This document shows, piece after piece, positions 30,430 through 39,403 of a DNA stretch of 64,000 bases. The notes under the pieces are model-generated. The model was not told where the DNA came from. It ran no database searches and saw nothing but the letters and a program-made list of their open reading frames with translations. The position numbers and the translations under genes are program-made. The stretch covers positions 1 through 64,000 of the forward strand of contig NZ_JAOAUU010000174.1 of assembly GCF_030157465.1 (NCBI RefSeq), written 5' to 3'. Each line of letters starts with the position of its first letter. Position 1 is the first letter of the stretch. This stretch comes from Zoogloea sp. (GTDB lineage Bacteria > Pseudomonadota > Gammaproteobacteria > Burkholderiales > Rhodocyclaceae).

Positions 30430-31442
30430 AGCGCCAGCTCGCCGCACTTGCCCTCGCCGCGGCAGCCCTCGGCAGCGCGTCGGCAGCCAGCGCCGACCCC
30501 GCGCCCTACCGCATCACGATGCTGCTCTACCGCGGCTGCGAGGAAGCCTGCAAGGGCTTCCAGGGCTACTTTCGCCAGCACGGCATCGCCGCCGAATTCA
30601 CGCTGCGCGACGCCGCCCAGGACAAGCACCGGATCGCCGGCTTCATCGACGAAGTGCGCCACCAGAAGCCCGACCTGGTGGTCACCTGGGGCACCACCGT
30701 CACCTACGAAACCGTCGGCAACTGGAAGGCCGTGGACCCGAAACGTCACCTCACCGAGCTGCCGGTGATCTTCATGATCGTCTCCGACCCGGTTGCGCTG
30801 GGCGTCGTCGAAAGCCCCGCCAAACCGCGCAAGAACGTCACCGGCACCCTCTACCTGCTGCCAATGGAAACCCAGATCAAGGCCGCCCGCAGCTATCTGG
30901 ATTTCAAGCGGGTCGGCTACATCCTCAATGAAACCGAGGCCAACTCGGTGTCCACCCGCCACGAACTGCAAGCCCTCGCGCCCTCTTACGGATTCACGCT
31001 CATCGAGCGCAGCCTGCCGCTGTCGGCCGCCGGCACGCCGGACGCAAGCGCGCTGCCGGCCATCCTCGCGGCCTTCCGCGACGAGAAGGTGGATCTCATC
31101 TACCAGGGGCCGGACACTTTCCTCAACGTGCGCCGCGAACAGCTCACCGACGGCGCGCTGGCCCTCGGCATTCCGGTTTTCGCCGCCGCCGAGGCGCCCG
31201 TGCAAAAAGCCCGCGCGCTGTTCGGCGTGGTGAACAAATACGAAGACGTGGGCCGCTTCACCGCCGCCCAGGCCCTGCGCATCCTGCGCGACAAAACCCC
31301 GCCCTCGCAGATCCCGGTCGAGCTGCCGCGCAACTTCTCCTACCTCATCAACCTGCCCGTCGCCCTGCAACTGGGCCGCTACCCGCCGCTCAAGCTCCTC
31401 GATGTCGCCGAGATCATCGGCATCCAGCAGGAAGACCGCTGA
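30426..31442 (+). CDS. Periplasmic ABC-type substrate-binding protein (PF04392-like)
   Basis: A 338-residue exported protein. The signal peptide is MKRQLAALALAAAALGSASA followed by ASA. The body resembles the ABC_sub_bind family (TrpX/YtrF-like periplasmic proteins), with two Rossmann-like lobes: PDLVVTWGTTVTYETVGNWK and VIFMIVSDPVALGVVESPAK in lobe one, KVDLIYQGPDTFLNVRREQL and GIPVFAAAEAPVQKARALFG in lobe two. No ABC permease or ATPase is encoded nearby, so it more likely feeds a signal or ligand to the sensor-MFS protein with whose gene it overlaps. The ligand is unknown. Confidence 0.85.
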   Translation: MKRQLAALALAAAALGSASAASADPAPYRITMLLYRGCEEACKGFQGYFRQHGIAAEFTLRDAAQDKHRIAGFIDEVRHQKPDLVVTWGTTVTYETVGNWKAVDPKRHLTELPVIFMIVSDPVALGVVESPAKPRKNVTGTLYLLPMETQIKAARSYLDFKRVGYILNETEANSVSTRHELQALAPSYGFTLIERSLPLSAAGTPDASALPAILAAFRDEKVDLIYQGPDTFLNVRREQLTDGALALGIPVFAAAEAPVQKARALFGVVNKYEDVGRFTAAQALRILRDKTPPSQIPVELPRNFSYLINLPVALQLGRYPPLKLLDVAEIIGIQQEDR

Positions 31443-32290
31443 TGCGCATCCTCGTCTGCACCAAGCGCGACCTCCACGGCGCCCACTTCCTCAACCGCCT
31501 GCTGCCCCGGCTGGCGGGGCATGAGCTGGCCGGCATCTGGCTATCCGAAAAAAACCGCGATGCCGAAAACAGCGTGCAGGAACTCGTCGAACTGCGCTTT
31601 CTCGAGCGCACGCTGCCCCTCGACCTGCTCTTTCCGCTCATCGACGCCCTGCCCGAAACCCTGCAGGACACCGCGCCGGACGCCACCTTCGCCGGACTCT
31701 CCCGGCGCCATCGGGTGCCGGTGGAGGTCATCACCGCGCTCGACGCAGGCACCCACGCCCGCCTCGCCGCGCTGGCCCCGGATCTCGTCATCATCGCCCG
31801 CTTCAGCCATATTTTCGATGCCGCCGCCATCGCCCTGCCGCGCTTCGGCATGGTGAACATCCACCCCGGCCGCCTGCCGGAATTCGCCGGCCTCCACGCC
31901 CCGCTGCGCGCCGTGATCAGCGACACCCGCAACTTCGGCTGCAGTCTTTACTGGATCGACCCCGGCATCGACAACGGCCCGCTGCTCAGCCTCATCGAGC
32001 ACCCCATCGCCTGGGATTGCTGCCTGCTCCAGCAGATTGCCGGGCTCTACCCGCTCGCCATCCCGGCCCTGCTGGCCCTCATCGACGCCTGCGCCGCCGG
32101 CCAGCGCCCCGAGGGCACCCCCCAGGACCGCAAACACCGCCATTACCGCTCGATGCCCACCCCGGCAGATTTCGAAGCCCTGCGCCAAAGCGGCCTGTGC
32201 CTCTGGCAGCCCGACGCCTACCTGGGCTGGCTCCAGCGCTACCGGCCCGCCGGCGTCACGCTGCCCGTCTTTGCTGCGCCACCGCGATGA
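31442..32290 (+). CDS. Formyltransferase-family protein
   Basis: A 282-residue protein with a formyltransferase N-terminal fold (as in Fmt, PurN and sugar N-formyltransferases), which normally moves a formyl group from 10-formyl-tetrahydrofolate to an amine. The active-site pattern is kept: GMVNIHPGRLPEFAGLHAP supplies Asn and His, and the Asp is in YWIDPGIDNGPLL. The C-terminal 60 residues (RKHRHYRSMPTPADFEALRQ) are not a tRNA-binding domain, so this is not Fmt. Its start overlaps the previous stop by one base and its stop overlaps the TIR gene start by 4 bases. The acceptor is unknown. Confidence 0.82.
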   Translation: MRILVCTKRDLHGAHFLNRLLPRLAGHELAGIWLSEKNRDAENSVQELVELRFLERTLPLDLLFPLIDALPETLQDTAPDATFAGLSRRHRVPVEVITALDAGTHARLAALAPDLVIIARFSHIFDAAAIALPRFGMVNIHPGRLPEFAGLHAPLRAVISDTRNFGCSLYWIDPGIDNGPLLSLIEHPIAWDCCLLQQIAGLYPLAIPALLALIDACAAGQRPEGTPQDRKHRHYRSMPTPADFEALRQSGLCLWQPDAYLGWLQRYRPAGVTLPVFAAPPR

Positions 32291-33768
32291 AATTCGACCG
32301 GCAAATCTTCATCAGCTACGCCCACCTGGACAACCAGCCCCTCACGGCCGACCAGGCGGGCTGGGTGAGCCTGTTCCACAGCACCCTGCAAACCCTGCTC
32401 AGCCAGCGCCTCGGCGCGCCCGCCGACATCTGGCGCGACGACAAGCTGCGCGGCAACGACAGCTTCTCCGACGAAATCCTCAAGCAGCTCGCCGGCACCG
32501 CGATCTTCGTCTCCATCCTCACCCCGCGCTATCTCAAATCCGAATGGTGCACCCGGGAAATCCGCAGTTTCTGCCAGCAGGCCGAAGCCGGCCAAAGCCT
32601 GGTGGTGGACAACAAGGCCCGCGTCATCAAGGTGCTCAAGCTGCCCGTCGACACCGGGCAAAGCCTGCCGCCGGTGGTCGGCCAGCAGCTCGGCTACGAG
32701 TTCTACGAATTCGACGAAGACCACACCCCCCGCGAACTCGACCCGGCCTACGGCGACAAGCCCCGCCAGGCCTTTTTGCGCAAGGCCAACAAGCTCGCCT
32801 GGGATCTCGCCGCCCAGCTCGACGAGCTGCAGCGCGGCCAGCCCGCCGCCAACGACCCAGCCCCCGCCAAGCCCGCCGTATTCCTGGCCGAATGCAGCCG
32901 CGACCGCCGCGACGCCCGCGAGCGCATCGAAGCCGAACTCGCCTGCTGCGGCTACACCGTGCTCCCCGACCAGCGCCTGCCCGACGACGAGGACGAACAC
33001 CTCGCCGCCGTCGATGCCCTGCTGGCCCGCTGTGTGCTCTCCATCCACCTCATCGGCAGCGGCGTCGGCCGCGTACCCGACGGCGACCGCCAGCAATCGG
33101 TGGTCGTGCTGCAGAACGAACTCGCCGCCGCCAGGAGCCGCAGCGCCGGCCTGCGCCGGGTCATCTGGCTGCCCGCCGGCCTCACCTCGCCCCAGCCCGC
33201 CCAGCAGGCCTTCATCGACGCACTGCAAAACGACGCCGCGCTGCAGTTTGGCGCCGACCTCGTCACCGGCGAGATCGAAACCGCCAAGGCCGCCATCCAT
33301 GCCGCCCTCAAGCCGCCCCCGGTCGAGGCCCCGCCGCCCGCAGCCGGCACCGCGCAGCAGGTGCACCTGCTCTGCGATGCCGCCGACCGCAAAGCCGCCG
33401 TGCCCCTCATCAAGCTACTGCGCAGCCGCGGGCTGGCGGTGAGCCTGCCGGTGTTCGTCGGAGACGCCGCCCAGGTTCGCGAGGCCAACCTCCAGCTCGC
33501 GCTGGATTGCGACGCCATCCTGCTCTACTACGGCGCCGGCGACGAAGCCTGGAAATACCACCAGCAAAACGATCTGCTCAAGCTCCGCGGCAGCCCGCGC
33601 CAGCGCCCCCTGCGCGCCAGCCTCACGCTGCTCGCGCCGCCCGCCAGCGACGACAAGGAAGTCCTCCAGGCCCTCGCCGAGCCCGACGTGCTCGACGCGC
33701 TGGGCGGCCTCGACGAGGCCACCCTCGCCCCCCTGTTCACCGCCCTCGCCGAAGGGGTCAGGTCATGA
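32287..33768 (+). CDS. TIR-domain protein with two further TIR-like domains
   Basis: A 493-residue, probably cytoplasmic protein. Residues 1-165 are a clear TIR domain: DRQIFISYAHLDN, ADIWRDDKLRGNDSFSDEI, and FVSILTPRYLKSEWCTREI, in which Glu91 is at the position of the NAD-cleaving glutamate. Residues of about 196-345 (PAVFLAECSRDRRDARERIE, ARCVLSIHLIGSGVG) and about 355-490 (QVHLLCDAADRKAAVPLIKL, CDAILLYYGAGDEAWKYH) look like degenerate TIR or Rossmann repeats without that Glu. TIR proteins in bacteria act as NADases or as oligomerising adaptors in defence and cell death. The stop overlaps the STAND gene start by 4 bases (ATGA), so the two products probably work together. Confidence 0.88.
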   Translation: MKFDRQIFISYAHLDNQPLTADQAGWVSLFHSTLQTLLSQRLGAPADIWRDDKLRGNDSFSDEILKQLAGTAIFVSILTPRYLKSEWCTREIRSFCQQAEAGQSLVVDNKARVIKVLKLPVDTGQSLPPVVGQQLGYEFYEFDEDHTPRELDPAYGDKPRQAFLRKANKLAWDLAAQLDELQRGQPAANDPAPAKPAVFLAECSRDRRDARERIEAELACCGYTVLPDQRLPDDEDEHLAAVDALLARCVLSIHLIGSGVGRVPDGDRQQSVVVLQNELAAARSRSAGLRRVIWLPAGLTSPQPAQQAFIDALQNDAALQFGADLVTGEIETAKAAIHAALKPPPVEAPPPAAGTAQQVHLLCDAADRKAAVPLIKLLRSRGLAVSLPVFVGDAAQVREANLQLALDCDAILLYYGAGDEAWKYHQQNDLLKLRGSPRQRPLRASLTLLAPPASDDKEVLQALAEPDVLDALGGLDEATLAPLFTALAEGVRS

Positions 33769-36700
33769 ACCCAAAGCCCGGCGCGCCCTACCCCGGCATC
33801 CGCCCCTTCCGCGAAGACGAAGAGTTTCTCTTCTTCGGCCGCGAAGCCCAGGTGGACGCGATGGTGGACACCCTCGCCCGCGGCCGCTTCCTGGCCGTCA
33901 TCGGCAGCTCCGGCTGCGGCAAATCCTCCCTCGTCAATTGCGGCCTGCGCCCGGCCCTGCACCGGGGCCTGCTCACCCGGGCCGGCAGCGCCTGGCGCAT
34001 GGCCAGCTGCCGGCCTGGCGGCAACCCGCTGCGCGCCCTCGCCGCCGCACTGGCCGCGCCCGCGGCCCTCGGCAGCGCCGCCCCCAGCGGCCCGTTCAGC
34101 CAGGCCGAACTCATTGAGGCCACCCTCGCCATGAGCCGCCTCGGCCTTGTCGAAGCCTGGCGTCAGGCCGCCCTGCCCGCCGGCACCCGCCTGCTGGTCA
34201 TCGTCGACCAGTTCGAAGAGCTCTTCCGCTACCGCACTCTCACCGACCAGGCCGAGGACGGCGACCCCACCACCGCCTTCGTCAACCTGCTGCTCGAAGC
34301 CCGCGCCCAGGACGTACAGATCTACATCGTCCTCACCATGCGCTCCGATTTTCTTGGCGACTGCGCGCGCTTTGCCGGCCTGCCCGAAGCCATCAACGGC
34401 GGCCAGTACCTCGTGCCACGCATGAGCCGCGACGAACGCCGCGCCGCCATCCAGGGCCCGGCGCGGGTGTGCGGCGCCGACATCGCCCCCACCCTGCTCA
34501 CCCGTCTCGTCAACGACGTGGGCGACGACCCCGACCAGCTCTCGCTCCTCCAGCACGCCCTCGCCCGCTGCTGGGCCCACTGGCAGGCCAGCGGCGAGCC
34601 GAGCCCCGTCGAGGCACGCCACTACGACGCCATCGGCACCCTCGCCCACGCCCTCAACCAGCACGCCGAAGAAATCTTCAGCGCGCTCCCCGAAACCGGC
34701 CAGCAGCGCTGCGCCGCCGCCTTTAGCGCCCTCACCGACAAAAGCACCGACAGCCGCGGCATCCGCCGCCCCACCCGTTTCGCCGATCTGGCCGCCATCA
34801 CCGCCAGCACCGACGACGAACTCGCCGCCACCCTCGCCCCTTTCCGCGCCCCCGGCGCCGCCTTCCTGATGCCCCCGGCCGGCGACGCACTCTTCCCCGA
34901 CACCATCGTCGACCTCTCCCACGAAAGCCTCATGCGCATCTGGGACCGCCTCTGCGAATGGGGCGAGCGCGAAGCCGACGCCGCCCGCATGCTGCGCCGC
35001 CTGGCCGACGCCGCCGAACTCCACGCCGCCGGCCAGGCCAGCCTGTGGCGCGACCCGGAACTCCAGTTCGCCCTCGACTGGCGCGAACGCAGCCACCCCA
35101 CCGCCGCCTGGGCCCGCCAGTACGGCCGCGAACTGGCCCCCACGCAAAGTTTTCTCGACGCCAGCCGCCAGGCCCGCGATGCCGCCCTGGCCGCCGAAGA
35201 GGCCCGCCTGGAAGCCGAGCGCCGGGCAGAATCAGACCGCAACCGCAACCGCCGCGCCCTGCGCCTCACGATCATCGCGATCGTCGCCACCACCCTTTTC
35301 GCGGGCGTCACCGGCGTGCTCTGGAAGCGCGCCGAACACGCCGCCGAAGTGGCCATCTCGCGCCAGCTCGCCGCCCAGTCGGCCACCGAGCTGACCGGCG
35401 CCAAGCTCAACCGGGCCCTGCAACTGGCCGCCGCCGGCTTTGCCCACGCGCCCAGCTTCGAAGCCCGCGACAGCCTGCTCGCCGCCCTAGTGCGCGCCCC
35501 GCAAACCTGGACGCAGGCCGGCCAGCAAGGCGTGCTCGCCCTGGCCCACAGCCCCGACGGCACGCTCACCGCCAGCGGCGGCAAGGACGGCAGCATCAAA
35601 CTGTGGCAACCGGACGGCACGCTGGCCGCCACGCTACGCGGCCACACCGATCGCGTGCTCGGCCTCGCCTTCGCGCCGGACGGGCAGCACCTCGCCTCGG
35701 CCAGCGCCGACGGCAGCGTAAGGCTGTGGAATGTGGCCACCCGCCAGCCCGTCGGCAAGCCCCTCGACGAGCACCAGGGCGCGGTACTCAGCGTCGCCTT
35801 CTCGCCCGACGGCCGCCTGCTGGCCAGCGCTGGCGCCGACCAGCGCGTGCTGCTTCGCGATGCCGACAACGGCGCCCTGCGCGTCCCCCCGCTCGTCGGC
35901 CACCAGGACACCATCACCCACATCGCCTTCAGCCCCGACGGCAGCACCCTCGCCTCGGTGGGCTACGACGGCGCCCTGATCCTGTGGAGCAGCGCCGGCG
36001 GCGCACCGCGCCAGCACGCCAGCCACCCGGCCGTGCTCAATGCCGTCGCCTTCTCGCCCGATGGCGCCCTCATCGCCACCGCCAGCGCCGACCGTCACGT
36101 ACAGCTCTGGAACAGCGCCCGGCTCAGCCCCGTCGGCGAACCGCTCTCCGGCCACAGCGACGCCGTGCGCGCCGTCGCCTTCAGCCCCGACGGCCACCAC
36201 CTGGCCACGGCCGGCGACAAGCACCAGTTGCTGCTGTGGAACCTGCCCCCCGGCGACACCGCCCCCCGCCTCGCAGGCGGCCATGGCGGCGACATCACCG
36301 CCGTGGCCTTCGCGCCGGACGGCCGCAGCCTGGTCAGCGGCGGCAGCGACGACGTGCTGATCCGCCACGCCCAGCCCCAACGCGGCCCCTTCGTCCAGCC
36401 CCTGCCCGGCGTGGCCGACGCCGCCTGGGCCCTGGCCTGGAGCCCCGACGGGCACCGCCTCGCCACGGTCGAAAAAGACGCCAGCCTCCGCCTTCGCGAC
36501 GCCACCAGCGGCGCAGCCCTCGGCCCGCCGCTCAACGGCCACACCGCCATCACCGCCAGCCTCGCCTTTACCCCGGACGGCCAGCAGCTGGCCAGCGCCG
36601 GCCAGGACGGCCGCCTGTTGCTCTGGAACCTGAACCCGCCGGCGGCCGCGCCCACCCGGCTCCTCGACGCCGGCCCGCCGCTGCGCCGCGTCATCATCCG

Positions 36701-37376
36701 CCCCGACGGCCGCCAGCTCGCCGCCGCCGGCCGCGACGGCCGCATCCGCCTGTGGTCCCTGCCCGACGGCGCCCCGCTCGCCACCACGCCGGAACACGGC
36801 GGCCCGGTTGCCGACCTGGCCTGGACCCCCGACGGCAAGCTGCTCGCCAGCGCCGGCTTCGACGGCCACCTGCGCCTGTGGCACGGCAACGGCCTGCAAG
36901 CCGCCGGCCAGATCAGCCTGCCCCAGGCCGGCGCGCTCTACCGCATCGCCTGGACGGCCGACAGCCAGCACCTGGCCATCGCCAGCCAGCGCGCCGGCCT
37001 GCTGCTGTGGCAGCCTGGCAGCCCAGAGCCCCAAGCCCTGGGCAAGGACACCAGCGCCCTGCTCGAACTCACCCTGTCGCCCGACGGCCAGACCCTCGCC
37101 AGCGCCGACAAGGACGGCCACCTGCGCCTGTGGGACATGGCCACCCGCCAGCCCCTGCGCGACCCGCTGCTGCGCCACGTCGGGCCGGTGCTGGCCCTCG
37201 CGTGGGCCCCGGACGGCAGCCGCATCGCCTCGGCCGGCTGGGATCGCGGCGTCATGATCTCGCGCATCCGCCCCGCCGACTGGGCCGCGCTGGCCTGCGC
37301 CCTCGTCCGCCATAACCCGCCCGCCGCCGACGCGGGCACGCCCACCGACGGCTGCACCGCACCAAACCGTCCTTGA
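33765..37376 (+). CDS. STAND-type ATPase with a membrane segment and 14 WD40 repeats
   Basis: A 1203-residue signal-transduction ATPase. Residues 5-30 (YPGIRPFREDEEFLFFGRE) open the nSTAND1-type module, with Walker A GSSGCGKSS at 47-55 and Walker B LLVIVDQFEEL around Asp148. A helical and winged-helix part follows (LSHESLMRIWDRL), then a hydrophobic segment at about 498-520. From about 585 on there are 14 WD40 units of the SPDG...LASAG.DG..RLW type, enough for two seven-bladed propellers. Such proteins sense a ligand by the repeats and oligomerise to trigger an effector, here plausibly the TIR protein. GGGGTCAGG before the ATG is a good ribosome site. WD repeats here are highly alike, suggesting recent amplification. 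Confidence 0.93.
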   Translation: MNPKPGAPYPGIRPFREDEEFLFFGREAQVDAMVDTLARGRFLAVIGSSGCGKSSLVNCGLRPALHRGLLTRAGSAWRMASCRPGGNPLRALAAALAAPAALGSAAPSGPFSQAELIEATLAMSRLGLVEAWRQAALPAGTRLLVIVDQFEELFRYRTLTDQAEDGDPTTAFVNLLLEARAQDVQIYIVLTMRSDFLGDCARFAGLPEAINGGQYLVPRMSRDERRAAIQGPARVCGADIAPTLLTRLVNDVGDDPDQLSLLQHALARCWAHWQASGEPSPVEARHYDAIGTLAHALNQHAEEIFSALPETGQQRCAAAFSALTDKSTDSRGIRRPTRFADLAAITASTDDELAATLAPFRAPGAAFLMPPAGDALFPDTIVDLSHESLMRIWDRLCEWGEREADAARMLRRLADAAELHAAGQASLWRDPELQFALDWRERSHPTAAWARQYGRELAPTQSFLDASRQARDAALAAEEARLEAERRAESDRNRNRRALRLTIIAIVATTLFAGVTGVLWKRAEHAAEVAISRQLAAQSATELTGAKLNRALQLAAAGFAHAPSFEARDSLLAALVRAPQTWTQAGQQGVLALAHSPDGTLTASGGKDGSIKLWQPDGTLAATLRGHTDRVLGLAFAPDGQHLASASADGSVRLWNVATRQPVGKPLDEHQGAVLSVAFSPDGRLLASAGADQRVLLRDADNGALRVPPLVGHQDTITHIAFSPDGSTLASVGYDGALILWSSAGGAPRQHASHPAVLNAVAFSPDGALIATASADRHVQLWNSARLSPVGEPLSGHSDAVRAVAFSPDGHHLATAGDKHQLLLWNLPPGDTAPRLAGGHGGDITAVAFAPDGRSLVSGGSDDVLIRHAQPQRGPFVQPLPGVADAAWALAWSPDGHRLATVEKDASLRLRDATSGAALGPPLNGHTAITASLAFTPDGQQLASAGQDGRLLLWNLNPPAAAPTRLLDAGPPLRRVIIRPDGRQLAAAGRDGRIRLWSLPDGAPLATTPEHGGPVADLAWTPDGKLLASAGFDGHLRLWHGNGLQAAGQISLPQAGALYRIAWTADSQHLAIASQRAGLLLWQPGSPEPQALGKDTSALLELTLSPDGQTLASADKDGHLRLWDMATRQPLRDPLLRHVGPVLALAWAPDGSRIASAGWDRGVMISRIRPADWAALACALVRHNPPAADAGTPTDGCTAPNRP

Positions 37377-37400
37377 CAACGGCAAGCCGCGATCTAGTCT
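37373..37400 (+). promoter_or_regulatory. Putative sigma70 promoter of the tail operon
   Basis: TTGACA (37373-37378), a 16-base spacer and TAGTCT (37395-37400). The -35 box overlaps the stop codon region of the STAND gene, and the sheath start is 120 bases downstream. It would allow the tail genes to be expressed apart from the TIR/STAND unit. Confidence 0.5.
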
Positions 37401-37520
37401 GAGTAAGCAGGCTTGATTCGACTATTCAGGGCAGGCTCCTGTCATACGAAATACGCTTGCGCCGAAGCATCGCTGTCACGTTCATCGCCGTCACTCAACA
37501 CACAGATCGGGAGGCTTCCC

Positions 37521-38948
37521 ATGGCACTGATCATCCCGGGCGTCGAAGTCAAGGTCGTCAAGGAAGTCCTCGCTCCCCAGCTCGCCCCCTCCGGCGTGCT
37601 CGGTTTGGTGGGCATCGTCGAAAACAGCGCCGGCGGCCTCGGCCGGGCGGCCAGCTGGCGCAGCTTCATCGACGGCTTCGGGGGCGCCAGCGCCTTCAGC
37701 CTGCCGGAAGCTGCCCAGGCCCTTGGCAACGGCGTGTTCGAACTGGTGGTCTGCCCGGTCGCCTGCGACAGCTTCGCCAGCGTCAAGCTCCCGCCCGTGA
37801 GCGGCGCCGGCAGCGCCTTCACCCTTGTCGCCAAGGCCCCCGGCCCCTGGGGCAACGCCATCCTGGCCAGCATTGCCTCGCGCCAGGTCGCCACCGGCAA
37901 AAAGCTCGACAGCGGCGAAGACGAAACCCGCACCGTTTTCGACCTCACCGTGCGCTACGCCGGCAGCGACTACAAGGAAGTGCACCGCAATCTCTCCACC
38001 GACGCCGCCGACACGATCCGCAACGCCCGTGACGTGCTCGCCGTCCAGTCCCAGCTCGTGCGCATCGACGAAACGCGCGACAAGCTCAAGATCCCCAAGG
38101 ACAGCCCCGACACCACCGCCGCCGGCGCGGCCTATGCGCTTGCCGGCGCCACCGACGCCGACGCCGGCGCCTACCGCCAGGCCCTGGCCCTGCTCGAAAA
38201 CGAAGCCGACGTGGACATGGTGCTGGTCTCGGTCCAGGACACCACCGACATCACCCGGGTCGGCGGCATCTATGCCGATGTGATCAGCCACTGCAACCGG
38301 CTCAGCGCCCTCAGCCAGGGCCGCATCGGCTTTGGGCAGGTGCCCGGCGCCACACCCAAGGCCATCGCCACCGCGGCCGACAAGCTCATCGCCTCCCTCG
38401 TCTCCGACCGCTTCGTGCTGGTCGCCCCGGCCGGCGTGGTGGGCGCGGTGGCCGGCATGACCGGCAGCCTCGACTACTTCCAGTCGCCCACCTTCAAGCG
38501 CCTGTCGGGCCTTGGCGAGCCCTCCCCGGCCCTCGGCGTCGAATCCCAGCAGGAGCTTCTGCGCAAGAACGTCGTCCCCGTCGTCGCCCAGCGCGGCCGT
38601 GGTGTCATCGTCCTGCGCGGCCTCACCACCGACAACGACCAGATCAGCGTGCGCCGGGTGGCCGACCACGCCGTGCGCGGCATCAAGACCATCGGCGAAC
38701 TCTTCATCGGCCGCCTCAACAACGAGGAAGGCCGCGGCGCACTCAAGCAAAAGCTGGTCGAGTTTCTGGTGCAGATGCAGAAGGAAGGCGCCATCGTGCC
38801 CTCCACCGACGGCACCGACCCCGCTTTCAAGGTGAACGTGTATTCCAGCCAGCAGGATTTCGCCCAAGGCATCGTGCGGGTCGACCTGGCAGTGCGCCCG
38901 GTACGCGCCATCGACTACATCTACGCCACCGTCCTCGTCCAGGTTTAA
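37521..38948 (+). CDS. Contractile tail sheath protein
   Basis: A 475-residue sheath subunit, which forms the contracting outer cylinder around the tube. The N-terminal strand IIPGVEVKVVKEVLAP and the C-terminal VRVDLAVRPVRAIDYIYATV (strand-exchange arms between subunits) are typical of the phage sheath family, as is GVIVLRGLTTDNDQISVRRV in the core. It is the only sheath gene, unlike many extracellular injection systems with two or three. The start at 37521 follows GGGAGG with a 6-base gap; a longer frame from 37413 lacks these signs. It is the first gene of the tail operon. Confidence 0.95.
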   Translation: MALIIPGVEVKVVKEVLAPQLAPSGVLGLVGIVENSAGGLGRAASWRSFIDGFGGASAFSLPEAAQALGNGVFELVVCPVACDSFASVKLPPVSGAGSAFTLVAKAPGPWGNAILASIASRQVATGKKLDSGEDETRTVFDLTVRYAGSDYKEVHRNLSTDAADTIRNARDVLAVQSQLVRIDETRDKLKIPKDSPDTTAAGAAYALAGATDADAGAYRQALALLENEADVDMVLVSVQDTTDITRVGGIYADVISHCNRLSALSQGRIGFGQVPGATPKAIATAADKLIASLVSDRFVLVAPAGVVGAVAGMTGSLDYFQSPTFKRLSGLGEPSPALGVESQQELLRKNVVPVVAQRGRGVIVLRGLTTDNDQISVRRVADHAVRGIKTIGELFIGRLNNEEGRGALKQKLVEFLVQMQKEGAIVPSTDGTDPAFKVNVYSSQQDFAQGIVRVDLAVRPVRAIDYIYATVLVQV

Positions 38949-39007
38949 GCCGGGCCGCCGCACCCTGACCGGATTCGCCAACCCCAGCCTCAACGGAGAA
39001 GCCCGCC

Positions 39008-39400
39008 ATGCCGACCGTTTTTTCAGCCAACCGCTCCAGCGTGCTGGTCGATGGGGAAGCCATCGAAGGACTCCAGTCGCTGGCCTTCCGGGTTGTCACC
39101 GAGCGCGAGGACATTCGCGCCGTGGGCAGCGACGAGCGGGTCGCCGTCAGCTTCGGGCTGCGCACCGTGCAAGGCGAACTCGCCGTGCGCTCCGCCAGCT
39201 TCAAGCTCGACGGCCACCTCGACAAACAGGCCAAGTTCCAGCTCGTCGCCAACCTCAAGAAAGACGACGCCGCCGACTCCCCCAAGCGCACCCTCTCCTT
39301 CGACGATTGCTACATCGAAGACAAAGCCTTCGGGCTTGGCGCCGGCGGCACCGTGGTCACCACCTACACCTTCAGCGCCACCCGCGTTCGCGAGGAATGA
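39008..39400 (+). CDS. Tail tube protein
   Basis: A 130-residue protein placed directly after the sheath, as in P2 (FI-FII) and Mu. It is beta-rich, with SSVLVDGEAIEGLQSLAFRV near the N-terminus, KRTLSFDDCYIEDKAFGLGA and a C-terminal VVTTYTFSATRVREE that fit the tube fold, in which hexameric rings stack to make the inner tube. It has one tube gene only. AGCGCAC-like spacing is not seen; the start at 39008 has GGAG about 10 bases upstream. Confidence 0.82.
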   Translation: MPTVFSANRSSVLVDGEAIEGLQSLAFRVVTEREDIRAVGSDERVAVSFGLRTVQGELAVRSASFKLDGHLDKQAKFQLVANLKKDDAADSPKRTLSFDDCYIEDKAFGLGAGGTVVTTYTFSATRVREE

Positions 39401-39403
39401 GCC

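Noticed and set aside
34958-37315. 785-codon Arg/Pro-rich open frame on the plus strand inside the STAND gene
   Set aside because: A shadow frame of the repetitive WD40 coding sequence; repeats in it mirror the WD40 units.
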